Of a stretch of DNA of 64,000 bases, positions 47,605-56,977 are shown in pieces (the first letter of the stretch is position 1; every line of letters begins with the position of its first letter). The notes beneath the pieces were generated by a model. The model worked only from the letters and a program-made list of their open reading frames with translations, was not told the origin of the DNA and searched no databases. This DNA comes from Nocardia carnea NBRC 14403 (GTDB taxonomy: Bacteria; Actinomycetota; Actinomycetes; Mycobacteriales; Mycobacteriaceae). The position numbers were made by a program, and so were the translations under genes. The DNA lies in contig NZ_BAFV01000126.1 in NCBI RefSeq assembly GCF_000308515.1, forward strand, positions 101,162 through 165,161, written 5' to 3'.

Positions 47605-48852
47605 TCATGAGCGTGCACGCTGTTCGACCGATCCCACCGTGCGGGGCCGGCGACCGCGTGGTCCTCGCGTGAGCGTTGCGTGGATCCGCTCCGCAAGTAG
47701 CGACCACCACCGCGGCCCTCGCCGTGACCGTGCCGGTCGGGAGCCGATGAGCGCGCGGGCCCATTGCTCGGGGTCGAACAACTGGTCGTCGGTCAGGCCG
47801 GTGGCGTGGTGCAGGGCCCGCGGGTATACCCGGTCGTAGGCCCGGTTCAGCGCGGCGGCCTTCTCGGGGCGCATCAGCATCCACTCCGCGCACATCCACG
47901 TCGGTGTCCACGATGCCATCCCGGGCCCGGGATGCTCGGTGAGGTCGAGCAGGCCGCGCTTCTGTAGGCCACGCCAGAGCGAAGCCCACTGCCCGAACGG
48001 TGCGCCCTCGACCGGGGGCCGGTCGAACGCCTTGAGTGGCCGGGGCAGGTTGCTGGTGCGGACCACTGCCAGCAGCGGAAGGCCGAAAACCCGGGCGAAG
48101 TGGGCCCGGTGGGTGCCGTCGCCCCGGACGGCATACACCGGCCCGGCCGGTCCTTCGACCCGTTCCAGTGGCACCGGGTGTCGCAACTCGCCGACCACGA
48201 GCCGATCGATCCACGCCTCCAACGCTTCCGGGGTCGTGGCCGCGTGCAACGTGACGCAGAAACCCGCCAGCGAGCGCCGCGCCGGCTCGGAGCGGTCGAA
48301 CTCACCCCACTGTTCGGGATCCGGCGTGGTCACGATCCGCTCCGGATCCACCCAGTCCAGGTAATACGCTCGCGCCTCAGGGCCGTCGCGCTCCTGCGGC
48401 ACCGCCCGGGAACCGAAAACCGTGTTGTCCTGTCCGACCTGTGGTGCGGCCGCGTTCACTCGTGCCACCCGCTCGCCCAGCCAGGCCAGCAGTTCGGCAC
48501 CCGGGTCCGGATCGCGGACCCAGAACATCTGCGCGGCGCGGAGGCCCGGCGCCGGCATATCGGCGCGCAGCGCAACCAGAGCCTCGCGCAGCACTGCACG
48601 CTCCGGCCGGTCGGCCGCCGCCCACAGAGCCTGTACCCAGTGGTCGTAAGAATGGTCGAGCTGGGCCTGTCGAATCCCGTCGGTTTCCTCAGCCGCGACT
48701 GCCGGCGATACCGACGGACCGGACACGGCCGCCCCGTCGAACCCGAGACGGCGCACAATCGCCTCCATCTCGTCCACGGTCGCTGACCAGCCCCGCAGGT
48801 CCAACCCACCCACCCGCGCGGTGAACACGCCCGACTCCGCTCGTTCGATCAT
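47605..48852 (-). CDS. Hypothetical protein with a ParB/sulfiredoxin-like segment (415 aa)
   Basis: The protein is soluble, with a tryptophan-rich and arginine-rich composition. The segment VYAVRGDGTHRAHFARVFGL followed by PLLAVVRTSN (about residues 243-272) has the DGxHR core of ParB/Srx-fold domains. N-terminal (VFTARVGGLDLRGWSATVDE) and central (YYLDWVDPERIVTTPDPEQW) parts are unclassified. GGGGTG lies upstream of ATG 48,852. It may be a nucleotide-binding or nuclease-like protein, but no function can be assigned. Confidence 0.55.
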   Translation of the reverse strand: MIERAESGVFTARVGGLDLRGWSATVDEMEAIVRRLGFDGAAVSGPSVSPAVAAEETDGIRQAQLDHSYDHWVQALWAAADRPERAVLREALVALRADMPAPGLRAAQMFWVRDPDPGAELLAWLGERVARVNAAAPQVGQDNTVFGSRAVPQERDGPEARAYYLDWVDPERIVTTPDPEQWGEFDRSEPARRSLAGFCVTLHAATTPEALEAWIDRLVVGELRHPVPLERVEGPAGPVYAVRGDGTHRAHFARVFGLPLLAVVRTSNLPRPLKAFDRPPVEGAPFGQWASLWRGLQKRGLLDLTEHPGPGMASWTPTWMCAEWMLMRPEKAAALNRAYDRVYPRALHHATGLTDDQLFDPEQWARALIGSRPARSRRGPRWWSLLAERIHATLTRGPRGRRPRTVGSVEQRARS

Positions 48853-48864
48853 CGGAACACCCAC

Positions 48865-49222
48865 CCCCTACAGCAGTATTCGATTGGCCGCTGTCGAGTA
48901 TCACCCGGGCCGGTGACAAGATCGGTAGGTTTCGTGGAAGTCGTCCGGACCGCCCGAATCCGCAGAGCCCCGGTGGACAACGGGTGGTGGACGCGCTGGC
49001 GGTACTCGCACAGCGGCAGGTCGGTGGAGAAGCCGGCCCACAGCGGTGAACCCCGTGGAGGCCACGGAGAGGGCGGTTCGGGCCGCGCCGTCGCCGCGGC
49101 CGCGCGCACCGGTCCGGCACCGGAGAAGTGTCACGGCCTGAGCTGATCAGGCCTGATCACGCGCATTTTCCCAGGTGACACGCGTGTCGTGGCGGCGGTC
49201 ACGGTGCGCAGCCTCGCGTTCG
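48865..49222. other. Intergenic region with palindromes, no gene seen
   Basis: No credible gene lies between 48,865 and 49,222. Two perfect palindromes occur, TGATCAGGCCTGATCA (49,144-49,159) and GACACGCGTGTC (49,177-49,188), both upstream of the AbiE pair. Confidence 0.45.
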
Positions 49223-49251
49223 TGACAGGTTTTCGATACAATTTCCTGTCA
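49223..49251 (+). promoter_or_regulatory. AbiE promoter/operator, inverted repeat around a leaderless start
   Basis: TGACAGG (49,223-49,229) and CCTGTCA (49,245-49,251) form a perfect inverted repeat. The second arm ends on the A of the ATG start. Between them lies TACAAT, a -10 element eight bases from the ATG, so transcription probably starts at or next to the start codon. AbiEi antitoxins repress their own promoter through inverted repeats, and this layout fits that. Confidence 0.6.
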
Positions 49252-49868
49252 TGAGGGCAGTAGTAGGTGACGCCAGCAAGGCGCTGGCGACCGTTCCGGT
49301 GGGTGGGTTCGTACACACGAACCGCCTGCCAGGATCTGCTGCTGCCGCGACCTCAGCGGTCAAACGCGCGCACCAGCGCGGGGAGGTAGTGCGTATCCGC
49401 AAGGGCCTCTACTTCAAGGGCGCCCAGACCCGCTACGGCACGACCCGGCCCTCGGCCGAAGCGATCGCGGCCGAGGTGCTCGGCGACACCGGTGCCGGGC
49501 CGACCGGGTTTTCCGCCGCCCGCGCGCTCGGTTTGACCACCCAGGTGCCGGCCAAACCGACCATGGTGGTGACCGGTCCGGTGCCCACGGGCGTGCCTGG
49601 GGTGAAGATCTCCAAGCGCAACAACCTCCGACGGCTGGCGTTGAACGCGCTCGAGATAGCCGTGCTCGAATTGCTGCGCGGTGACTGGGAGACCGCCGTC
49701 GACGGCGGATGGTCGGCGCTCGCTTCCACGGTCGGTGCATCGGTGGAGCGCGGCAAGCTGCGCTGGAGTGAACTCACAGCTGCGGCCGAAGCCGAGCATT
49801 CCCCGGCGCTGCGCCGTAATCTACGGCGCCTGAGTGAGGATTTGCGGGTATCGGGCATGCTGGCCTGA
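49251..49868 (+). CDS. AbiEi-type antitoxin (type IV toxin-antitoxin, 205 aa)
   Basis: The N-terminal winged HTH is visible (ATSAVKRAHQRGEVVRIRKG followed by LYFKG), and the C-terminal domain (EAIAAEVLGDTGAGPTGFSA, LRRLALNALEIAVLELLRGD) fits the AbiEi/DUF6088 family. AbiEi represses the operon and counteracts the AbiEii nucleotidyltransferase; the mycobacterial MenA-MenT pairs belong to this group. It is followed with a one-base overlap (TGATG) by the toxin gene. It is probably translated from a leaderless mRNA. Confidence 0.75.
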   Translation: MRAVVGDASKALATVPVGGFVHTNRLPGSAAAATSAVKRAHQRGEVVRIRKGLYFKGAQTRYGTTRPSAEAIAAEVLGDTGAGPTGFSAARALGLTTQVPAKPTMVVTGPVPTGVPGVKISKRNNLRRLALNALEIAVLELLRGDWETAVDGGWSALASTVGASVERGKLRWSELTAAAEAEHSPALRRNLRRLSEDLRVSGMLA

Positions 49869-50884
49869 TGGCCCCTCTGCTGCGTGAGCATCCCGACGAG
49901 CTGGCCGCGCTGATCGGCGCCGCCGCTTCCCAGCTCGACATCGACTTGACCTATGTGGAAAAGGACTTCTGGGCCCTAGAAGTGCTCAGGGCCACTACAT
50001 TCCCGGTCGAGGTCAACGGTCAGTCCGGCACCGGCCCGGTGACGGTGATCTTCAAGGGCGGCACCAGTTTGTCTCGGGTCTACGGGTTGATCGAGCGGTT
50101 CTCCGAAGACATCGACCTCCTCGTGGTGTTCCCGGCAGAGGTGGAGGCCGGCGCCGGCGCGAAGGACAAGGCACTCAAGCAGGTGCGTGATGCCGTGACC
50201 GCGCACTTGGGCCTGCCCGCCGACGCGGTCGTGCCGAAGGAATCGACCAAGGGGGTCAAGCGCAACGTCAGCTACATCTACCCCGCACGCACCACGGCCG
50301 CACCGGCCGCGGAGGACTCGATCAAAGAAGGTGTGCTGCTCGAGATGGGCACCCGCGGCGGTACCTTCCCGACCGCCCGTCACGAGATCCGCTCGCTGGT
50401 GGCCGATTTCGCTATCAGCCATTTCGGGGATACCGCCGACACTTGGGCCGAATTCGCCGCGTTCGGCATCGACGTTCTCGCACCTGAACGCACCCTGTTC
50501 GAGAAGCTCTCAGCCCTACACGATGGTGCCACCCGTGCGCCCGACCCGAAGGCCACCGCCGCGCTGCGGCGAAACGCCCGTCACCTCTACGACATTCATT
50601 GCCTTCTCAGCGATACACAGGTCCGGGCCTCGCTGGAAGCACTTGGCACCGACGGTATCGCGCGATTGTGCGCGGACGTCGACGAGCACAGCGCGGCCGC
50701 AGGATTCAGCTACACCCCGCGGCCGGCCAGCGGGTTCTCCGACGGCCCGCTGCTGTCCGACAACACACCAGCACGTGAGGTCCTGGAAGCTGGATACCGC
50801 GACGCGATGGCACTGGTCTACGGCAACCAGCCCTCGATCACGGAGTGCCTGGCCTCGATCCGGTCGAATGCACACCTGCTGTGA
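49868..50884 (+). CDS. AbiEii-type nucleotidyltransferase toxin (338 aa)
   Basis: The hallmark of AbiEii/MenT nucleotidyltransferases is present: TVIFKGGTSLSRVYGLIERF followed directly by SEDIDLLVVF (K-G-G-T-S and D-x-D). Other family segments are TYVEKDFWALEVLRAT at the N-terminus and LAPERTLFEKLSALHDGATR in the middle. MenT proteins of this family block translation by adding nucleotides to tRNA acceptor ends; whether this one does so is inference. The gene is translationally coupled to the antitoxin. The length is normal. Confidence 0.85.
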   Translation: MAPLLREHPDELAALIGAAASQLDIDLTYVEKDFWALEVLRATTFPVEVNGQSGTGPVTVIFKGGTSLSRVYGLIERFSEDIDLLVVFPAEVEAGAGAKDKALKQVRDAVTAHLGLPADAVVPKESTKGVKRNVSYIYPARTTAAPAAEDSIKEGVLLEMGTRGGTFPTARHEIRSLVADFAISHFGDTADTWAEFAAFGIDVLAPERTLFEKLSALHDGATRAPDPKATAALRRNARHLYDIHCLLSDTQVRASLEALGTDGIARLCADVDEHSAAAGFSYTPRPASGFSDGPLLSDNTPAREVLEAGYRDAMALVYGNQPSITECLASIRSNAHLL

Positions 50885-50986
50885 ACCGGCCACGAACCGG
50901 CCCGGCCACTGCTCACACGCCGTTGCAGATGAGTACAGCCGCGACGATCACGCTGAGCTGACGGATGGAAAACCCGGGGCCAAGCC

Positions 50987-52231
50987 CTATTCAAGGTGAA
51001 GATCAGGGAGAGGATCGGCGACGTTCCATTCAATCAGAGCGGTAGAGGACTGCTGGTAGATAGCCTGCTTTGCGGCTTTACGCTCTTCATACTCATGGCG
51101 ACCAGGCAGTCCCCACACCTCTACCACGGTCCGATCTGGCGTGTCGGTCAGCACGAAATCCGGAAACACCGCGTCGGTGGTGTCGTAGCGCAGCGGTTTG
51201 ACGAATGTACGTCCGGCAGCGATCAGGGCATCGGCCATCTGGACCTCATACGAGGAGTCGGCCGGTAGGTAGGCGCGGTTAGTCAGCATGACCGCGGCAT
51301 CGGCGGCGGTGGCGAACCCGTTGCGGGAGCGCTCGATATAGAACAGCGCGATTCGGCGGCCGCCTGCGGAGTGCGCGGCCGCGGCAAAGGGGTGCCGGTA
51401 GCGGCGGCGGAGCGCGGCCTCGAGCCGCGCACTGAGGTAGATCCCTCGGTGTGGGCTCTGGTGGGCGAGCTGAACGCGGAACCCGAATTTGGATTCATGG
51501 ATCGCCTTGATCTCACCGAGGATGAACCCGCGCCGGATCTGGTGGGTGTCGGTACGCAGCGAGGAGAGGAACTGATCGAGGGCGGCAAGGTTTGCCTCAG
51601 CAGAGGCCGGGCTGTAGGGCGGGACCACATGCAGCACCGATTCGGCGGGTTGACCGCTGATCGTGATGCCCGCGAGCTGCTCGGTCAACGCAGCGGACAC
51701 CTCAGCCCAGCCGCGGCCCCGTGAGCCCCTGATCCACACCGGCAGTTTCGCCTCCTCCCACAGGTAGTGCATCAACCCCAGCAGTCCCACCGAGTGGCGG
51801 CCAAGACCGGGGCAGGTTTGCTGATTCACCGATAGTGGGAGATCCTCGCTTGGTTTGCTGGTCAGTGGTGCGCCGAACCTGACCGCGGTCGTACCGTCGA
51901 CGGTTTCGCGGATCGCGGCCGATTCGTAGACTCCGCGACCGCTCATCGTGCGGTCGAGGCGGTGGAACGGGCATTCGGGTGCGTGCTTCGGTCCTTGGCC
52001 CGGCCAGACAGCGAGGTGGTGCCGTCCGGTGGTCTGGCTGCAACGCGTCACCAACGGCAATGCCGGTTTCCGGCACAGACAGGCCGCGGATTTGTGCGTT
52101 CGTGCAGCCGAGAGCAGCCGTGAGTAGCGGTCCGGTTCGGTCCGCACCGCAGCCAACCGCACTCGTCGCCCGACAAGTTCGACCCAGTCAGCCTGCCCCA
52201 CTGCAATTTTCCTTGCGGCCGTGTAGTCCAC
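50987..52231 (-). CDS. DUF1173-like protein with a possible PD-(D/E)XK C-terminal domain (414 aa)
   Basis: The N-terminal half has a cysteine/histidine cluster (AACLCRKPALPLVTRCSQTT, HHLAVWPGQGPKHAPECPFH) typical of DUF1173, a family often found on integrative elements. The C-terminal segment YEVQMADALIAAGRTFVKPL, DAVFPDFVLTDTPDRTVVEV followed by WG has a D...E-x-W pattern that resembles a restriction-endonuclease-like core. ATG 52,231 is the start. It is convergent with the AbiE pair. The function is unknown; a link to element transfer or defence is possible. Confidence 0.65.
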   Translation of the reverse strand: MDYTAARKIAVGQADWVELVGRRVRLAAVRTEPDRYSRLLSAARTHKSAACLCRKPALPLVTRCSQTTGRHHLAVWPGQGPKHAPECPFHRLDRTMSGRGVYESAAIRETVDGTTAVRFGAPLTSKPSEDLPLSVNQQTCPGLGRHSVGLLGLMHYLWEEAKLPVWIRGSRGRGWAEVSAALTEQLAGITISGQPAESVLHVVPPYSPASAEANLAALDQFLSSLRTDTHQIRRGFILGEIKAIHESKFGFRVQLAHQSPHRGIYLSARLEAALRRRYRHPFAAAAHSAGGRRIALFYIERSRNGFATAADAAVMLTNRAYLPADSSYEVQMADALIAAGRTFVKPLRYDTTDAVFPDFVLTDTPDRTVVEVWGLPGRHEYEERKAAKQAIYQQSSTALIEWNVADPLPDLHLE

Positions 52232-52448
52232 GTTTTCAACGGTAGCGAGATCCGGTGGCCTACGCCCGAGCCGACGAGGCGCGGAAATGCGCTAGCTCGC
52301 CGATCGCGTTCCGGCGTTCGCTGTGACCCCCGAGACGCTGGTCGCCGAGCTGGGCACCCGTGCACGCCGGCCCCCTCGGGCCGGAGCTGCGCTAGTTTGG
52401 GCGTAGATGATCTGATCGAGATCGAAGCGAGGGGAGACGGGGGAGCGC

Positions 52449-53573
52449 ATGCTTTTCGGTGGGGTCTGTGGTCGGCTGTCCGTGGTGGCGGCTGCGCTGA
52501 TGGTGAGTGTCGGGGTGGGGGCGTGTGCTCCGCAGTCGTCTCCGAGTTCCGGTGTGCAGCCCACGCCGGTGGTTCTTCCGTATCCGGATTTCCTCAGCGC
52601 CGATCAGCGGCAGATGCTGGATTACCGGACACAGTTGCAGGCGGTAGATCTCTGCGGCTACCTCGATACCGAGGTTGTCGCCGGTATCGGGCCGGCCGAC
52701 TATATCGGTGCAGGGGGCACCTATGACCAGTGCAGCACCAGTTTCTCCCCGCTGGCCGGTCCGTTGCAGATCAGAGAGATCACTGTCCGGTTCGGAACAA
52801 CCAGCGGCAGTTACGGGACGCCGGTGGCGGGCACACCCATTCGGATCAGCGCTACCCCGGACCTGTGCAGTGCCTACATCCCGTTCGATGAAACCCACAA
52901 GCTGGCGTTGTCCTACACAGTGACCGCCCGCAGTGAGCTCACCGCCGTCTCCACAGGGCTCCGTGATGATCTCTGTCCGGTCGCGCAAACCGTCGCCGCT
53001 GCCGGGCTGGACCTGGTGGGGAAGCGGCCGCAACGCGCTGAGGCGCCACCGTTCACCGACCAGCCGGCGTTTCCCGCACACGCTCAGGTCAACCACCCGC
53101 TGGCCACTCTGGACGCCTGCGCGGTCTTGTCCACCGTTGCCGCCGACGCACCCGGCCTGCGTTTTTACCCCGGACCTGTGGGGTGGGGCTGCAATTTCAA
53201 TCTCGTGCCCGCCAACCACGCCGATGGCCACCACATCACCTACACCTACGACTATCTTTCCAAGGCGCTCGTGCCCAGGAAATACAGCGACGAGGAAGAA
53301 CGCATCACCGTCGCAGGTCATCCCGCGCTGCAAATCCGTGGCGACAAGTACACCAGCCCCGGCAGTTGCATCATCACCCTCGCCACCGACCCCGATGCCC
53401 GCGCCGAGGACAGCGATGGAGAGAGCTTGGAAGGCCACATGATTCAGGTCAGCGTGGACTACAGCGGGTGCGATGCCGCACGCAAGACAGCTGAAGCTAT
53501 CGCAGTGCTCTACAACGACCACTGCGAAGCGAACCGGCACCGCTACCCAGCGATGACCCGCTGCCGCAGCTGA
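52449..53573 (+). CDS. Putative DUF3558-like lipoprotein (374 aa)
   Basis: A signal peptide (GRLSVVAAALMVSVGVGACA) ends in a lipobox (GVGA-C), so the mature protein is lipid-anchored outside the membrane. The mature part has two domain-like halves with conserved cysteines (DLCGYLDTEVVAGIG with DQCSTSF, and DACAVLSTVAADAPGL with GCNFNL), as in DUF3558 proteins of Mycobacteriales. The length suggests two DUF3558-like units. The function is unknown. It stands alone. Confidence 0.7.
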   Translation: MLFGGVCGRLSVVAAALMVSVGVGACAPQSSPSSGVQPTPVVLPYPDFLSADQRQMLDYRTQLQAVDLCGYLDTEVVAGIGPADYIGAGGTYDQCSTSFSPLAGPLQIREITVRFGTTSGSYGTPVAGTPIRISATPDLCSAYIPFDETHKLALSYTVTARSELTAVSTGLRDDLCPVAQTVAAAGLDLVGKRPQRAEAPPFTDQPAFPAHAQVNHPLATLDACAVLSTVAADAPGLRFYPGPVGWGCNFNLVPANHADGHHITYTYDYLSKALVPRKYSDEEERITVAGHPALQIRGDKYTSPGSCIITLATDPDARAEDSDGESLEGHMIQVSVDYSGCDAARKTAEAIAVLYNDHCEANRHRYPAMTRCRS

Positions 53574-53642
53574 CCGACCGCGGGTTGGATGCACTAATCG
53601 ACCAGCGAAAGTCCGATCGACCGGCATCGCGGCCGAACCGTG

Positions 53643-54203
53643 CTATGCCCTTACACCCGTGGCGAACCGCGTGATTGTGTCGAGGTCGGGGTGGTAGCCG
53701 TTGCTGGTATCGACGGTCATGGCCGGTACGTCGAGCCGGACCGGATCGAAGGCGTCGATGGGTGATTCGCCTCCGGTGGTGATCGCGGTGACGAGGCCGC
53801 TGTCGTGGTGGGCCTGCCGGTGCGGGTCGGTGGCGGCACGGGCGGTGATGCGCTGGTGGATCAGCGCCGTGGGTGCCGTGCAGTGGATGACGCGGAGGTC
53901 GGCGATCTCGGCCAAGGGCAGCAGGTTCGGCTGCCAGCGCTCGTTTTGGAAGGCCGCTTCGGCTACCACGGTGACCCCGGCGCGGGCGAGGGTGGTGAGG
54001 ATGGCGAAGAACACGTCGAGGGTGGGGGTGTTGAGGTCGTCGTATCCGTCGGTGGGGCTGCCGTGTCCGGAGAGCACCATGCCCTGTTTGATTTCATCGC
54101 GGAGGAGGGCCGGGACACCGAGGCGGTGGGCGAGTGCGTGCGCCAGAGTTGACTTTCCGCTGCCAGGCGGACCGGAAACGATCACGGTGATGGATTGGCC
54201 CAT
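53643..54203 (-). CDS. P-loop kinase-like ATPase (AAA_33 type, 186 aa)
   Basis: Walker A is VIVSGPPGSGKSTLAHALAH (residues 7-26), followed by VPALLRDEIKQGMVLSGHG. The strand VTVVAEAAFQNERWQPNLLP and the lid VIHCTAPTALIHQRITARAA fit small-molecule kinases. ATG 54,203 is the most conserved start, but in-frame ATG 54,218 and GTG 54,227 are possible. It is divergent from the regulator at 54,269. A relative is found at 8758-9372. The substrate is unknown. Confidence 0.7.
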   Translation of the reverse strand: MGQSITVIVSGPPGSGKSTLAHALAHRLGVPALLRDEIKQGMVLSGHGSPTDGYDDLNTPTLDVFFAILTTLARAGVTVVAEAAFQNERWQPNLLPLAEIADLRVIHCTAPTALIHQRITARAATDPHRQAHHDSGLVTAITTGGESPIDAFDPVRLDVPAMTVDTSNGYHPDLDTITRFATGVRA

Positions 54204-54268
54204 GCCGCATTCTGGCATCTCGTTCACGGTTGGTTCCTGCGCTAACGGTCGGTGTGGGTTTGGGCGAG

Positions 54269-55570
54269 GTGAACGCGCAGCCGGCAACAGTGTTGACCGA
54301 GCTGGGACGGCGGCCGGGAACCTTCGCCCAACGGTTGAACGAGCACGCCGCATTGCAAGGGCTCAGCAACCGGATGCACCCGAAAACCCCATACAGGTGG
54401 CTCGCCGGCGCTCGCCCCCGCGCCCCCTGGCCGGCCCTGGCCGCCGCGCTGTGCAGTGCCGAACTCGCCCGCGCGTGCACTCCCGCCGGGCTCGGATGGA
54501 CCGTATCCTGTGCCGAACCGCTGGTTTTCGCCGATTCAGGGCTGGACGAACTGTGGACGGCTGAAGGGGCCTTGCGCGCCATCGCGGCCGTGACCGAGGC
54601 TGATCCCATGCAGCGACGGCACTTTCTCACCCTCGCCGGTACCGCGATCACTGCCCCCGCCCATCAGTGGCTCCTCGCCGCCCACGTCGGTGAGCTCACC
54701 AACGCTTCGGGAACCCGGATCCAGCCGGCCACGGTCGACGAGATCGACACCATGACTGCGAGCCTGCGCCGCATGGACGACCAACTCGGCGGCGGCACCC
54801 TGCTGACCATGGTCCGCGCACACCTACGCCACGTCCTGCACCTACTGCGCCACGCCAGCTACGACGACACCACCGGCCGCCGCCTGCACGCCTCAGCCGC
54901 CGAACTGCTCAGGCTCGCCGGCTGGCTGTGCTTCGACACCAGCCAACATGCCCGCGCACAACGGTATTGGGTCACCGCCCTGCGTACCGCCCACACCGCC
55001 GGAGACCGAGCGCTGGCCGCGAACATCCTCGGGTTCATGAGCTGCCAAACCAAAGACATCGGACAACCCCGCGAAGCCGCACTCCTCGCCGAAACAGCGA
55101 TCACCGGCTACCCCGGTGCCAGCGGCCGGGTTTCGGCGATCCTGCACCTGCGCGCCGCCGAAGCCCACGCCGTCGCAGGCTCAGCCTTCGACACCCGACG
55201 CGCGATCGATGCGGCCTTCACCTACCTCGACAGCCCCGCAGACGGGGCACCGGATTGGAGCTACTGGCTCGACACCACCCACGCCCACGGCCAAGCCGGA
55301 TACTGCTACCTGCGCCTCGGCGAACACGCCGACGCCCGCCGACACCTCCGCGCCGCCCTCCACGGCCAAGACCACAACGATTCCCGCGAAGGCGCACTGC
55401 GCTACACCCTGCTCGCCACCACCTACACCCGCCAACCAGACCCCGATATCGACCAAACCCTGCACCACGCCGGACATGCCGTGGACCTGCTCACCGACCA
55501 GGTCACCTCCACCCGGGTCACCGGCCACCTATCCCAGCTGCTGAGCGACCTCACCCCCTACCGACGCTGA
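54269..55570 (+). CDS. Transcriptional regulator-like protein with TPR-like C-terminus (433 aa)
   Basis: The N-terminal 80 residues (TVLTELGRRPGTFAQRLNEH, HPKTPYRWLAGARPRAPWPA) look like a divergent XRE-type HTH found in Streptomyces-like regulators. A helical domain follows with QRRHFLTLAGTAITAPAHQW and several TPR-like helices (ARAQRYWVTALRTAHTAGDR, AAEAHAVAGSAFDTRRAIDA). GTG 54,269 is chosen, since the longer frame would need a TTG start. It is divergent from the P-loop kinase and may control it. The ligand is unknown. Confidence 0.65.
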   Translation: MNAQPATVLTELGRRPGTFAQRLNEHAALQGLSNRMHPKTPYRWLAGARPRAPWPALAAALCSAELARACTPAGLGWTVSCAEPLVFADSGLDELWTAEGALRAIAAVTEADPMQRRHFLTLAGTAITAPAHQWLLAAHVGELTNASGTRIQPATVDEIDTMTASLRRMDDQLGGGTLLTMVRAHLRHVLHLLRHASYDDTTGRRLHASAAELLRLAGWLCFDTSQHARAQRYWVTALRTAHTAGDRALAANILGFMSCQTKDIGQPREAALLAETAITGYPGASGRVSAILHLRAAEAHAVAGSAFDTRRAIDAAFTYLDSPADGAPDWSYWLDTTHAHGQAGYCYLRLGEHADARRHLRAALHGQDHNDSREGALRYTLLATTYTRQPDPDIDQTLHHAGHAVDLLTDQVTSTRVTGHLSQLLSDLTPYRR

Positions 55571-56077
55571 CCCGCCGTCCGCGAACTCGCCGGCCGCGTC
55601 CGCTCTCTCCAGGTTGCTACCAGCAGCAGAAGTAACTGATGTGCATCTGGGTCAGATTCGAGGCCGTGGCGTTCTGGGCGCGGATCTCAAGACCATCTGC
55701 GCGGCAAAGATGGTCGTGACCGCTCGGGGTGCCGATACTGAGTGAGGGAGGCGCGGTCGCGATAATCCTGGTCGGTGCGTCGCTCTGGTCCCGGCTGCGC
55801 CGGCCGCGGCGCTGGGCACGACCAGCGGCGAGGCGGCCGTGCCACCGGCCGGAAGTGACCACGCGACCGACGGCTGTACCTGGACCGGTCAGGATCGGTG
55901 CCGATCCGGGAACCACCGACACTGCGCATGCCTGAAGTACTACTCGATGACGACCGGGCGATCGTCCCCCAGGAAACCGGCTGGTGGCGCGGCCAGCGAG
56001 CACTCAGGTCGTGCTGAACAACCGCGGCATCTACAAAGTCTCACAGAGGCGCTGACTCTGATTCTGGAGAGGATCGG
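55571..56077. other. No gene seen (507 bp)
   Basis: Several short frames exist but none has a good start, a ribosome binding site or recognisable similarity. One plus-strand frame (TDGCTWTGQDRCRSGNHRHC, about 55,850-55,910) has a secreted-protein look and could be a decayed gene end. No terminator of note was found. Confidence 0.3.
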
Positions 56078-56962
56078 CTAACGCCCTCGCTCCAATCCTC
56101 GATCCCGCTCGCGCCCTCGGGTACGGCTGGACCTCATTTGCCCCGGTTGAGGGTGCCGATGGTGGGGAGCTTCTTGCCCCGGTGTCGGTTGGGAGAGACG
56201 TAGCATGTCCGCTGCTTCCCGGGCCGATATTGGAGTCCTCTCTCCCTCGCGTCGCAGACGGGCATTCTCTGCCAGGCGTTCCGCAGCTTCACGCTGTTTG
56301 CGTTCCCGCTCGGCCAGCTCCTGGCGTTCTCGCTGTTCTCGCTCCCGGGCCTCGTCGGCTTGTTTGACTGCTTCTTGTGTGCGCTGCCTCTGCTGAGCCT
56401 TCTCGCGGAGCTCCCTCGCCCTTTCCTGCCCGCGCAGCTTCGAGGAGTCGATCAGCTCCAATTGGTTGCGGTTCCGCTCCAGGTCCTTGCCGAGATCGCG
56501 GGCTTCGATCGCCTTCTGTTTGCTGACCTCCTCAACGCGGAATCGGCCGGGGAAGTCGCGGACCAGGGCCTCGAGTTCCTTGCGGACGAGCGAGTCGGCA
56601 GCCCCGCGCTGCATCACCCAGGACCCGCGCGCATTGGGGTCCATCCGGAGGAATTCTCGCTCCTTGGCGATCTGCTCCATCGTCAGCTCACCGCCGACCC
56701 GGTCACCCCATTTGTATTCGGTGAAGTCCCGGCCGCCGAGTTCGTTGACGCGGGCGGTGTCGTGCTTGCGCTCGCGGCCGGATGGCAGCTTTACGGACTG
56801 CTCGTGTTTCCACCCGTTCGCGCGTGTTTCGCCCCGGAGCTCGGCCATGCCCCGGTGGAACCAGCGTCCGAGGTCTTGGGATTTGCGGCCTCGATCGGAG
56901 GCTTCGCGCTGTCTACGACGGGCCTCTTCAGCGTCGCGCCGACGGATCTCGTCACTGGACAT
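56078..56962 (-). CDS. Predicted PD-(D/E)XK nuclease-like protein with long coiled coil (294 aa)
   Basis: Residues 40-150 have a possible restriction-fold core: SGRERKHDTARVNELGGRDF followed by TEYKWGDRVG gives D...E-x-K, and QIAKEREFLRMDPNARGSWV gives the following helix. The remaining C-terminal half (about residues 155-260) is a highly charged coiled coil (QERARELREKAQQRQRTQEA...) and ends in a basic RSSRTRGRERDRGLERGR tail. The mix resembles toxin C-terminal domains or relaxosome-type proteins. It lies 15 bases after an acidic protein gene, which could be its immunity partner. The function is inferred only. Confidence 0.5.
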   Translation of the reverse strand: MSSDEIRRRDAEEARRRQREASDRGRKSQDLGRWFHRGMAELRGETRANGWKHEQSVKLPSGRERKHDTARVNELGGRDFTEYKWGDRVGGELTMEQIAKEREFLRMDPNARGSWVMQRGAADSLVRKELEALVRDFPGRFRVEEVSKQKAIEARDLGKDLERNRNQLELIDSSKLRGQERARELREKAQQRQRTQEAVKQADEAREREQRERQELAERERKQREAAERLAENARLRREGERTPISAREAADMLRLSQPTPGQEAPHHRHPQPGQMRSSRTRGRERDRGLERGR

Positions 56963-56977
56963 CCCCCCACGCCCTGG

